Source: Klenkia marina
Lineage (GTDB): Bacteria > Actinomycetota > Actinomycetes > Mycobacteriales > Geodermatophilaceae
Reading direction: 5' to 3'
Length of the DNA stretch: 64,000 bases
Assembly (NCBI RefSeq): GCF_900101025.1
Contig: NZ_FMUH01000006.1
Coordinates: forward strand, 186,001-250,000
Positions 54,796 through 62,431 of this stretch are shown in pieces. The notes under the pieces are model-generated. The model did not search any database. It was not told the DNA's origin and worked only from the letters and a program-made list of their open reading frames with translations. Positions within the stretch are counted from its first letter, which is position 1. Every line of letters begins with the position of its first letter. Position numbers and translations under genes: made by a program.

Positions 54796-55026
54796 CGCAC
54801 GACCCCCCCGTGGTCGTTGCGAACGACATCACACGTTCGGGGGACAGTCCATCAGCTGAGAGTGAGCACTGTTGATCACTGCGTCACGACGCTCGGCGAG
54901 CTCGCTGAGACGTCCACAGAACTGACGATGTGCCGCCTGTGCGCCCCGAGCCAGTCTCGATCCGTTCGCCGAGCGCAGGCCGGCGAGGAGGCGTCGCAGA
55001 GCGACGAACACGTCAGGAGAACCACC
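54796..55026. promoter_or_regulatory. Divergent regulatory region: kinase and TasA-like gene
   Basis: The 231 bases contain an inverted repeat GTCGTT-gcg-AACGAC (54813-54827) and a 10-bp-period direct repeat GAGCACTG/GATCACTG (54864-54881). A helical-phase repeat is the usual site form for two-component regulators. TasA-like ribosome site AGGAGA lies 7 bases before the GTG at 55027. No clear -10 box was found. Confidence 0.5.
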
Positions 55027-55656
55027 GTGAAGAAGATCGTCCTCGCGTCGGCCGCCATGGGCGGCGCTGCCCTCGTCGCCTTCGGCGCTGCCGGCACCTT
55101 CGCCGCCTTCAGCGACCAGGACCAGTTCCAGTCTCAGGTGGCCGAGGCCGGCACGCTGTTCTTGGAGCTCGACGACACCGTCCAGACGTCCGGGTTCGAT
55201 GCCACCAACCTGGCCCCGGGCCAGAGCGTCACCTACACCAGCTACCTGGAGAACGGCGGCTCGCTGCCCGGGACCCTCCGCGCCTCCTACGACCTGACCA
55301 ACAACGACGAGACCGGTTGCAACCGAGCTGAGGCTGCGGTCGACACGACCTGCGGCACGGCTGGCGTCGGATTCGGCGAGCTGGCCAAGGCCACCCAGAT
55401 GACCGTCTACTACGGCCCCGTCGCCGACGCGGCCACCTGCGACGCCGGTGCTCGCCCAGGAGGCGTCGCGGGCCCCTTCAACGTGGCGGACCTGAACGGC
55501 AACACCATCTACGCGGACCAGCCGGTGGCGGAGGGGCAGGGCATCTGCACGGTGTACGTCTTGAACATCCCCTTGACGAACGAGAACCAGAACCAGATCC
55601 AGAGCGACAACCTGGTGTTCCGGGGGATCTTCGTCCTGAACCAGGCGACGGTCTGA
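55027..55656 (+). CDS. TasA/CalY-like SipW-dependent secreted protein
   Basis: This 209-residue protein has a SipW-type signal (VKKIVLASAAMGGAALVAFG with ALVAFGAAGTFAAFSDQDQF at the cut) and mature TasA/camelysin features: AGTLFLELDD near the start, LAPGQSVTYTSYLENGG, and the end IQSDNLVFRGIFVLNQATV. Two Cys pairs (CNRAEAAVDTTC, CDAGA...IC) are present. The family forms biofilm fibres in Bacillus (TasA) or is a surface metalloprotease-like protein (CalY). Somewhat lower GC in this gene compared with neighbours may reflect age or transfer. Terminator follows at 55662. Confidence 0.88.
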   Translation: MKKIVLASAAMGGAALVAFGAAGTFAAFSDQDQFQSQVAEAGTLFLELDDTVQTSGFDATNLAPGQSVTYTSYLENGGSLPGTLRASYDLTNNDETGCNRAEAAVDTTCGTAGVGFGELAKATQMTVYYGPVADAATCDAGARPGGVAGPFNVADLNGNTIYADQPVAEGQGICTVYVLNIPLTNENQNQIQSDNLVFRGIFVLNQATV

Positions 55657-55661
55657 TCCGA

Positions 55662-55697
55662 CGATCGGGGGTACGGCGCACACCGCACCCCCGATCG
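55662..55697 (+). terminator. Stem-loop after the TasA-like gene
   Basis: Eleven-bp stem CGATCGGGGGT with its complement, starting 6 bases after the stop, with three more inner pairs. Confidence 0.7.
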
Positions 55698-55782
55698 CAG
55701 GCCGGCCGGAGCAGGCGACATCGCCCCCTGGTCCGGTCGGTTCAGTCGTGGCGGGCCCGCCCAGTTCGTCGAGCCCCGAGCC

Positions 55783-57540
55783 TCAGTGCGTCGTCAGCAC
55801 AGCGGCCGACCGAGCAGGGACCCTGACTGACCGGGCGTCGACGGTGGGGACTTCGCCGGTGCCGAACAGCACCTCGCCGGCCGCGCGGTCGAGATGGAGT
55901 TCGCGAGCCTCGCCGGCGAGGTTGGCCACCACGCGGAGCGACCCTCGGTGGACGACCAGCCAGCGCTGTTCCTCGTCGTAGGAGACCTGCACCCGGCGGA
56001 GGTCGGCGTCGGCGAGCTCGGGGTGGGTGCGGCGCAGAGCGAGCAGTTCGCGGTGCACCCGCAGCAGCCCGGCGTGGTTCGCCTGCTCCAGCTCGGACCA
56101 GTCGAGCTTCGAGCGCGTGAAGGTCTCGGGGTCCTGCGGGTCGGGCACCTCGTCGGCGTCCCAGCCGTGCTCGGCGAACTCGCCGATCCGGCCCTCGGCC
56201 GTCGCCTTCCCGAGCTCGGGCTCGGGGTGGCTGGTGAAGAACTGCCACGGCGTGCTGGCCCCCCACTCCTCGCCCATGAAGAGCATGGGGGTGAAGGGGC
56301 TGGTCAGCGTGATCGTGGCGCCCACCGCCAGCAGCTCGGGCCCGAGGGTGGCCGAGATGCGGTCGCCGGTGGCCCGGTTGCCGATCTGGTCGTGGTCCTG
56401 CAGGTAGGCCAGGAACTTCCAGCCCGGCAGGGCCGCGGTGTCCACCGGCCTGCCGTGGTGCCGCTTGCGGAACGACGACCAGTCGTCGGCGTGGAAGAAG
56501 GCCCCGGTGAGGATCTTCGCCAACCCGGCGAGCCCTGCGTCGGCGAAGTCGCGGTAGTACCCCTGGCCCTCGCCGGTCAGCACCGTGTGCAGGCTGTGGT
56601 GGAAGTCGTCGCTCCACTGCGCGGTCAGCCCCAGCCCGCCCGACGTCCGCGGGGTGACCATCCGCGGATCGTTGAGGTCGCTCTCGGCGATGAGGGTCAG
56701 CGGCCGTCCGAGCGCGACGCTCAGCGCGTCGACCTCGGCGGCCATCTGCTCCAGCACATGGGTGGCTCGCTCGTCGACCAGTGCGTGGACGGCGTCCAGG
56801 CGCAGGCCGTCGACGTGCATGTCACGCAGCCACATCAGTGCGTTGTCGACGACGTAGCGCCGCACCTCGTCGGAGTGCGGACCCGACAGGTTCACCGAGT
56901 CGCCCCAGGTGTTGGCGCCGCCCTCGCTGAACACGGGGAAGAACTCGGGCAGGTAGTTGCCCGACGGGCCCAGGTGGTTGTAGACGACGTCCTGGATCAC
57001 CCCGAGCCCGCGCTGGTGGCAGGCGTCGACGAACCGCTGGTAGGCCGCCGGCCCGCCGTAGGTCTCCTGCACCGCGTACCAGGCGACGCCGTCGTAGCCC
57101 CAGTTGTGGGTGCCGTTGAACCCGTTCACCGGCAGCAGCTCGACGAAGCCGACGCCCAGGTCGACGAGGTGGTCGAGCTTGGCGGCCGCCGCGTCGAAGG
57201 TCCCCTCGGTGGTGAAGGTGCCCACGTGCAGCTCGTAGACCGACGACCCGGCGAGCTGGCGGCCGGTCCACGCGCCGTCGCCCCACGCGTGCGCGGCCGG
57301 GTCGAAGCGCCGGGACAGCCCGTGCACCCCCTCGGGCTGCCGGCGCGACCGCGGGTCGGGCCGCGCCGGGGTGGTGTCGTCGAGCAGGAACCCGTAGTCC
57401 GCCTCGGCGGCCGCGGGCACCGTGGTCCGCCACCAGCCGTCGTCGTCCCGGACCATGTCGTGGACGTCGCCGTCGACCTGCAGACGGACGCGCTCGGGCA
57501 ACGGGGCCCAGACGGCGAACTCGGTGGGCTGGGTGCTCAT
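55783..57540 (-). CDS. treZ: Malto-oligosyltrehalose trehalohydrolase
   Basis: This 585-residue GH13 enzyme releases trehalose from maltooligosyl-trehalose. N-terminal CBM48-like domain (FAVWAPLPERVRLQVDG), catalytic Asp in VDGLRLDAVHALVD, Glu in LTLIAESDLNDPR and Asp in LQDHDQIGNRATG. Family markers YELHVGTFTTEGTFD and NGTHNWGYDGV are present. It is the last gene of the treX-treY-treZ operon; 14 bases separate it from treY. Confidence 0.96.
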   Translation of the reverse strand: MSTQPTEFAVWAPLPERVRLQVDGDVHDMVRDDDGWWRTTVPAAAEADYGFLLDDTTPARPDPRSRRQPEGVHGLSRRFDPAAHAWGDGAWTGRQLAGSSVYELHVGTFTTEGTFDAAAAKLDHLVDLGVGFVELLPVNGFNGTHNWGYDGVAWYAVQETYGGPAAYQRFVDACHQRGLGVIQDVVYNHLGPSGNYLPEFFPVFSEGGANTWGDSVNLSGPHSDEVRRYVVDNALMWLRDMHVDGLRLDAVHALVDERATHVLEQMAAEVDALSVALGRPLTLIAESDLNDPRMVTPRTSGGLGLTAQWSDDFHHSLHTVLTGEGQGYYRDFADAGLAGLAKILTGAFFHADDWSSFRKRHHGRPVDTAALPGWKFLAYLQDHDQIGNRATGDRISATLGPELLAVGATITLTSPFTPMLFMGEEWGASTPWQFFTSHPEPELGKATAEGRIGEFAEHGWDADEVPDPQDPETFTRSKLDWSELEQANHAGLLRVHRELLALRRTHPELADADLRRVQVSYDEEQRWLVVHRGSLRVVANLAGEARELHLDRAAGEVLFGTGEVPTVDARSVRVPARSAAVLTTH

Positions 57541-57554
57541 GCTGGTGGTGGCCT

Positions 57555-59858
57555 TCAGTCTCGGACGAGCAGGGCGACGGGCAAGTGCTGGAGGAGCTCG
57601 GCGACGGCGGCACCGCCGACGTCGCTGACCACCCGGGTGCCGGTGAGCAGGTCACGCCAGCCACCGGCCGGCAGGGGGAGCGCGGTGTCCCGCCAGCCGC
57701 CGGCGGCGGCCAGCCGCACGGGCAGCCGGGTGGCGACGGCGACGACCCCGCCGCGGTCGAAGGCCACGACGTGGTCCGCCGCTGCGCCCGTGGCCTCGAC
57801 CGGCGCGTAGCCGGCGAACGCCTCGGCGGCGTCACGGCGGTGCCGGAGCACCCGCGACACCACCAGCAGCTTCGCCGCCCCGGTCGCGTCGACCGCCGGC
57901 AGGGTGCCGGCGTCCAGGTCGGCCAGCAGCCGGCGGCGCTCGGCGTAGTCGACCGGACGACGGTTGTCGGGGTCGACGAGCGAGAGGTCCCACAGCTCGG
58001 AGCCCTGGTAGACGTCGGGCACCCCGGCGACGGTCAGCTGCAGCAGCTTCTGGGCCAGGGAGTTCGACCGGCCGGACAGCGCGATGCGCTCGACGAACGC
58101 CTCGATCTCCGCCTGGGTGGTCGGGTCGTCGAACGCGGCGTCGACCATCGACCGCAGCGAGGCCTCGAACTCCTCGTCGACGGCGGTGTAGGTGGTCGAC
58201 GTCCCGGCCTCCCGGGCGGCCTTCTCGGCGTAGGCCTGCGCCCGCTCGCGGGAGATCGGCCACGCGCCGACCAGGTTCTGCCAGACCTGGTGGGCCACCG
58301 GGCGGTCACTCAGCGGGTGACGCGCCAGCCAGCCGCGCACCAGCGTCGTCCACTCCTCGGGCAGTTCGGCGAGCACGGCCAGGCGGGCCCGCACGTCCTC
58401 GCTGCGCTTGGTGTCGTGGGTGGACAGCGTGGTCATCGACGCCGACCGGTGCGTCGCCCGAGCCTGCTGGGCTGCGTGGAAGTCGGCGACCGACGTCCCG
58501 AAACGGGTCGGGTCGCCGCCCACCTCGTTCAGCATCACGAACCGCGACCAGCGGTAGTAGGCGCTGTCCTCCACGCCCTTGGCCATGACCGGGCCCGAGG
58601 TCTGCTCGAAGCGGGTGGCCAGCTCGGTGCCCGGGGTGGACAGCAGCGGGTGCAGCCCGTCGACCGCAGGGGTCAGGTCGGGACGGCGCCCGCGCACCGC
58701 CGCCACGGTCGCGTCGAGGTGCGCGCGGCCGTCGGGCAGGTAGGTGCGGTAGACGTCGAAGGTGGCCAGGAGATCGGCCAGCGCCTCGCGCACCTCGCCG
58801 TCGGGCACCCCGGGCAGGTCACCGACCAGCCGGGCCAACCGCGAGACCTCCGAGCCGAGGATGCCGTCGGTGACCTCGCGCTTGGCGGTGTGCACCAGCT
58901 CCGCGTAGTCGACCGGGTGGCCGGCGACCTCGGCGTCCAGGGCGGTGAAAGCGGCCTCGCCGGCCGGGTCGACCAGCACGCCGTCGACCTCGGCCAGGGC
59001 GTCGTAGCCCGTCGTGCCGGCGGTGGCCCAGCTCTCGGGCAGGTCCTCCCCGGGCTCCAGGATCTTCTCGACCACGGTCCACCGGTGGTCCGACAGCTCG
59101 GCCAGCCGGTCGAGGTAGCCGCGGGGGTCCGCGAGGCCGTCGGGGTGGTCGATGCGCAGGCCGTCGACGTACCCGGCCTGCAGCAGCTCGCGCACCAGGG
59201 CGTGCGTGGCGTCGAAGACCCGCTCGTCCTCGACCCGCAGCCCGGCCAGGGTGTTGATGGCGAAGAAGCGGCGGTAGTTCAGGTCGCCGTCGGCGCGCCG
59301 CCAGTCGACCAGCTCGTAGTGCTGACGGTCGTGCACCTCCTGCGGGGTGCCGTCCCCGGTGCCGGGGGCGATGGGGAAGCGGTGGTCGTAGTAGCGCAGC
59401 TCGCCGTCCTCGACGCGCAGCTCGGCCAGGTCGTCGGCCGAGCCGAGCACGGGCAGCCGCACCCGACCGCCGCCGGCGGCCCAGTCGACGTCGAAGGCGT
59501 GCGCGTGCGGGCTGTCCTGGCCCAGCTCGAGCAGGGACCACCACCACGCCGAGGCGTGCGCGTCCTCGACGCCCATGTGGTTGGGCACCAGGTCGAGCAC
59601 GAGCCCCAAGCCGTGCTCGTGCAGCGCGGCCACGAACCGGTCCAGGCCCGCACGACCGCCACGCGCCTCGTCGACGTGGGCGTGGTCGGTCGTGTCGTAG
59701 CCGTGGTTGGAGCCCTCGGCCGACCGCAGCAGCGGCGAGGCGTAGGCGTGGCTCACCCCGAGGTCAGCCAGGTAACCGGCCAGCTCAGCGCCCTGGTCGA
59801 GGGTGAATTCGGCATGGAACTGCAGGCGGTAGGTGCCGGTGGGCGGTGCTCCCGTCAC
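57555..59858 (-). CDS. treY: Malto-oligosyltrehalose synthase
   Basis: This 767-residue GH13 enzyme rearranges the end of a maltodextrin into a trehalose unit. Start TGTYRLQFHAEFTLDQGAEL is the typical TreY N-terminus; YVDGLRIDHPDGLADP, TVVEKILEPGE and TLSTHDTKRSEDVRARL are catalytic regions. GTG at 59856-59858 overlaps the treX stop by 4 bases. It provides TreZ with substrate. Confidence 0.96.
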   Translation of the reverse strand: MTGAPPTGTYRLQFHAEFTLDQGAELAGYLADLGVSHAYASPLLRSAEGSNHGYDTTDHAHVDEARGGRAGLDRFVAALHEHGLGLVLDLVPNHMGVEDAHASAWWWSLLELGQDSPHAHAFDVDWAAGGGRVRLPVLGSADDLAELRVEDGELRYYDHRFPIAPGTGDGTPQEVHDRQHYELVDWRRADGDLNYRRFFAINTLAGLRVEDERVFDATHALVRELLQAGYVDGLRIDHPDGLADPRGYLDRLAELSDHRWTVVEKILEPGEDLPESWATAGTTGYDALAEVDGVLVDPAGEAAFTALDAEVAGHPVDYAELVHTAKREVTDGILGSEVSRLARLVGDLPGVPDGEVREALADLLATFDVYRTYLPDGRAHLDATVAAVRGRRPDLTPAVDGLHPLLSTPGTELATRFEQTSGPVMAKGVEDSAYYRWSRFVMLNEVGGDPTRFGTSVADFHAAQQARATHRSASMTTLSTHDTKRSEDVRARLAVLAELPEEWTTLVRGWLARHPLSDRPVAHQVWQNLVGAWPISRERAQAYAEKAAREAGTSTTYTAVDEEFEASLRSMVDAAFDDPTTQAEIEAFVERIALSGRSNSLAQKLLQLTVAGVPDVYQGSELWDLSLVDPDNRRPVDYAERRRLLADLDAGTLPAVDATGAAKLLVVSRVLRHRRDAAEAFAGYAPVEATGAAADHVVAFDRGGVVAVATRLPVRLAAAGGWRDTALPLPAGGWRDLLTGTRVVSDVGGAAVAELLQHLPVALLVRD

Positions 59859-61966
59859 GAGACGCTGCGCAGGACGACCATGGCCCGGCCCTTGACGGTG
59901 ATCAGGTCGCCGGCCTGGCTCTCGTTGGGCTCGACCGGGCCGAACTCGGCGGTGTCCACCACGACCGTCCAGGCCTGCGCGTACTCGGCGCTGGGCAGGG
60001 TGAACTCGATGTCCTCGTGCCAGGCGTTGAAGGCGAGGATGAAGCAGTCGTCGACCACGTCCTCGCCCCGCTCGTCGGTCGACCGGATGCCGTGGCCGTT
60101 GAGGTAGACCGCGATGCTCTTGGCGTAGTGGGCGTCCCAGTCGTCCTCGGTCATCAGCTCGCCGGCCGGGGTCAGCCACGCGATGTCGGGCACCGGGTCG
60201 CCCTCGGCCCGACGGACCGGGCGGCCGTTGAAGAACCGGCGGCGGCGGAAGGTCGGGTGGTCGTGGCGCAGGTGGGTGACCAGCTTGGTGAACTCGACCA
60301 GGCCCTCGTCGACGGAGGACCAGTCGATCCAGGTCAGCTCGGAGTCCTGGCAGTAGCCGTTGTTGTTCCCGCCCTGGCTGCGGCCGAGCTCGTCGCCGTG
60401 CAGCAGCATCGGCACGCCCTGGCTGAGCATGAGCGTGGCGATGAAGTTGCGGCGCTGCTGGGCGCGCAGCGCGAGGACCTCGGGGTCGTCGGTCTCGCCC
60501 TCGACCCCGCAGTTCCAGCTGCGGTTGTGGCTCTCGCCGTCGTTGTTGTCCTCGCCGTTGGCCTCGTTGTGCTTCTCGTTGTAGGAGACGAGGTCGTTGA
60601 TCGTGAAGCCGTCGTGCGCGGTGACGAAGTTGATGCTGGCCACCGGGCGGCGCCCGGAGTGCTGGTAGAGGTCGGCCGAGCCGGTGATCCGGCTGGCGAA
60701 CTCACCGACCGTGGCGTCCTCCCCGCGCCAGAAGTCGCGGACGGTGTCGCGGTACTTGCCGTTCCACTCGGTCCACAGCGACGGGAAGTTGCCCACCTGG
60801 TACCCGCCGTCGCCGATGTCCCAGGGCTCGGCGATGAGCTTGACCTGACTGACGACCGGGTCCTGGTGGACGAGGTCGAAGAACGCCGACAGGCGGTCGA
60901 CCTCGTGGAACTGCCGGGCCAGCGTCGAGGCGAGGTCGAAGCGGAAGCCGTCGACGTGCATCTCGGTGACCCAGTAGCGCAGCGAGTCCATGATCAGCTG
61001 CAGCGACTGCGGGGTCGCGACGTTCAGCGAGTTCCCGGTGCCGGTGGTGTCCATGTAGAACTGCTTGTCGTCGGCCACCAGGCGGTAGTAGGCCTGGTTG
61101 TCGATGCCCTTGAACGACAGGGTCGGGCCCAGGTGGTTGCCCTCGGCCGTGTGGTTGTAGACCACGTCGAGGATGACCTCGATGCCGGCGTCGTGCAGCG
61201 TGCGCACCATGCCCTTGAACTCCTGCACGGCCATGCCGGGGCTCTGGTTGCTGGCGTACTCGTGGTGCGGGGCGAAGAAGCCGATGGAGTTGTAGCCCCA
61301 GTAGTTGCGCAGGCCCTTCTGCTGCAAGGTGTCGTCCTGCACGAACTCGTGCACCGGCATGAGCTCGATCGCGGTGATGCCGAGGTCCTGCAGGTGCTCG
61401 ATGACGGCGGGGTGGGCGATGCCGGCGTAGGTGCCGCGCAGCTCCTCGGGCACCCGCGGGTGGGTCATCGTCAGGCCCTTGACGTGGGCCTCGTAGATGA
61501 CCGACTTGTGGTACGGCGTGCGGGGGAGGCGGTCGCTGCCCCAGTCGAAGTAGGGGTTGATGACGACGGACTTCGGCATGTGGGCCGCGGAGTCGTCGTC
61601 GTTGCGCTCCTTGGTCTCGAAGTCGTAGCCGAAGACCGAGGGGTCCCAGTCGATGCCGCCGTCGACGGCCTTGGCGTAGGGGTCCATCAGCAACTTGTTC
61701 GGGTTGCAGCGCTGGCCCTGCTCGGGGTCGTAGGGCCCGTGCACGCGGAAGCCGTAGCGCTGACCGGGCTGGACGCCCGGGAGGAAGGCGTGCCAGACGA
61801 AGGCGTCCATCTCGGGAAGGCGGATGCGCTCCTCGTTGCCCTCGTCGTCGAAGAGGCACAGCTCGACCTTCTCGGCCACCTCGCTGAAGATCGCGAAGTT
61901 CGTGCCGGTGCCGTCGTACGTCGCCCCCAGGGGGTAGGCGGTACCGGGCCAGACCTGGGTCGTCAT
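59855..61966 (-). CDS. treX: Glycogen debranching enzyme TreX/GlgX
   Basis: This 703-residue isoamylase-type enzyme trims branches so that TreY can use glycogen ends. CBM48 domain lies at residues 15-110; catalytic Asp is in HVDGFRFDLAST, Glu in LIAEPWDIGDGGY and Asp in TAHDGFTINDLVSYNEKHNE. ATG at 61964-61966 has AGGAGG upstream. It begins the tre operon, and its upstream region carries a palindrome (62083-62098) and a hairpin (62200-62236). Confidence 0.96.
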   Translation of the reverse strand: MTTQVWPGTAYPLGATYDGTGTNFAIFSEVAEKVELCLFDDEGNEERIRLPEMDAFVWHAFLPGVQPGQRYGFRVHGPYDPEQGQRCNPNKLLMDPYAKAVDGGIDWDPSVFGYDFETKERNDDDSAAHMPKSVVINPYFDWGSDRLPRTPYHKSVIYEAHVKGLTMTHPRVPEELRGTYAGIAHPAVIEHLQDLGITAIELMPVHEFVQDDTLQQKGLRNYWGYNSIGFFAPHHEYASNQSPGMAVQEFKGMVRTLHDAGIEVILDVVYNHTAEGNHLGPTLSFKGIDNQAYYRLVADDKQFYMDTTGTGNSLNVATPQSLQLIMDSLRYWVTEMHVDGFRFDLASTLARQFHEVDRLSAFFDLVHQDPVVSQVKLIAEPWDIGDGGYQVGNFPSLWTEWNGKYRDTVRDFWRGEDATVGEFASRITGSADLYQHSGRRPVASINFVTAHDGFTINDLVSYNEKHNEANGEDNNDGESHNRSWNCGVEGETDDPEVLALRAQQRRNFIATLMLSQGVPMLLHGDELGRSQGGNNNGYCQDSELTWIDWSSVDEGLVEFTKLVTHLRHDHPTFRRRRFFNGRPVRRAEGDPVPDIAWLTPAGELMTEDDWDAHYAKSIAVYLNGHGIRSTDERGEDVVDDCFILAFNAWHEDIEFTLPSAEYAQAWTVVVDTAEFGPVEPNESQAGDLITVKGRAMVVLRSVS

Positions 61967-62082
61967 GTGGTGGCGTTCCTCCTGCGCTGGGCGGCCCCGG
62001 GACGTCCGGGACCGTGGGCGGTGCTGGTGCGGCGGCGCTGCGGATGCCATGACCTGCCGGGGCGGCGGTGCCCCGGGCCGGG

Positions 62083-62098
62083 GAGGCGTACACGCCTC
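62083..62098. promoter_or_regulatory. Operator-like palindrome GAGGCGTACACGCCTC upstream of treX
   Basis: A 16-base exact palindrome about 117 bases before the treX start. It is short enough and symmetric enough for a dimeric repressor of the tre operon, though the regulator is unknown. Confidence 0.45.
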
Positions 62099-62199
62099 GC
62101 CGGTGACGATCCGGTCACGGCGGTCGACGGCAGTCTGCCGTGCCCGGCGCCGGTCCGCCGGGTGTGCGGGGCGCAACCGTGGTCGCCGGCCCGCGGACG

Positions 62200-62236
62200 A
62201 CGACGCCCCTCGCGGCCGGGGCCGGAGGGGCGTCGT
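62200..62236. terminator. 12-bp stem-loop in the treX-uvrB spacer
   Basis: ACGACGCCCCTC pairs exactly with GAGGGGCGTCGT around a 13-base loop. Because both flanking genes point away, it may end an unrecognised short transcript or act as an insulator. Confidence 0.5.
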
Positions 62237-62418
62237 GGACGGCGAGGACGCCGCACCTGCAGGTACGGGGCGACCGGCCGTGCCCGGGTGTGCCGGGCGG
62301 TACCGGTGGTCCCCGCTGGCCTGCACGCGCCACGGTAAGGACCCCGTCGCGCGGGCACAAGACCGCAGATCACATCCGTGTAGTTCTCCCTCACCCGGTT
62401 CTTGTCGTACCCCCGTCC

Positions 62419-62424
62419 TACATT
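62419..62424 (+). promoter_or_regulatory. -10 element TACATT of the leaderless uvrB promoter
   Basis: TACATT, seven bases, then the uvrB GTG at 62432. No LexA-type box was found nearby. Confidence 0.6.
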
Positions 62425-62431
62425 CGGGGAC

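Larger units (their letters stand above)
61967..62431. other. 465-base divergent spacer between treX and uvrB
   Basis: No coding region is convincing here; the short frames look accidental. It contains a GAGGCGT-AC-ACGCCTC palindrome, a 12-bp stem-loop and the uvrB -10 hexamer. The hairpin has no gene whose transcript it obviously ends. Confidence 0.65.

Noticed and set aside
62380-62431. LexA/SOS box before uvrB
   Set aside because: I looked for a GAAC-N4-GTTC type site; GTTCTT and GTAC fragments are present but no symmetric box.
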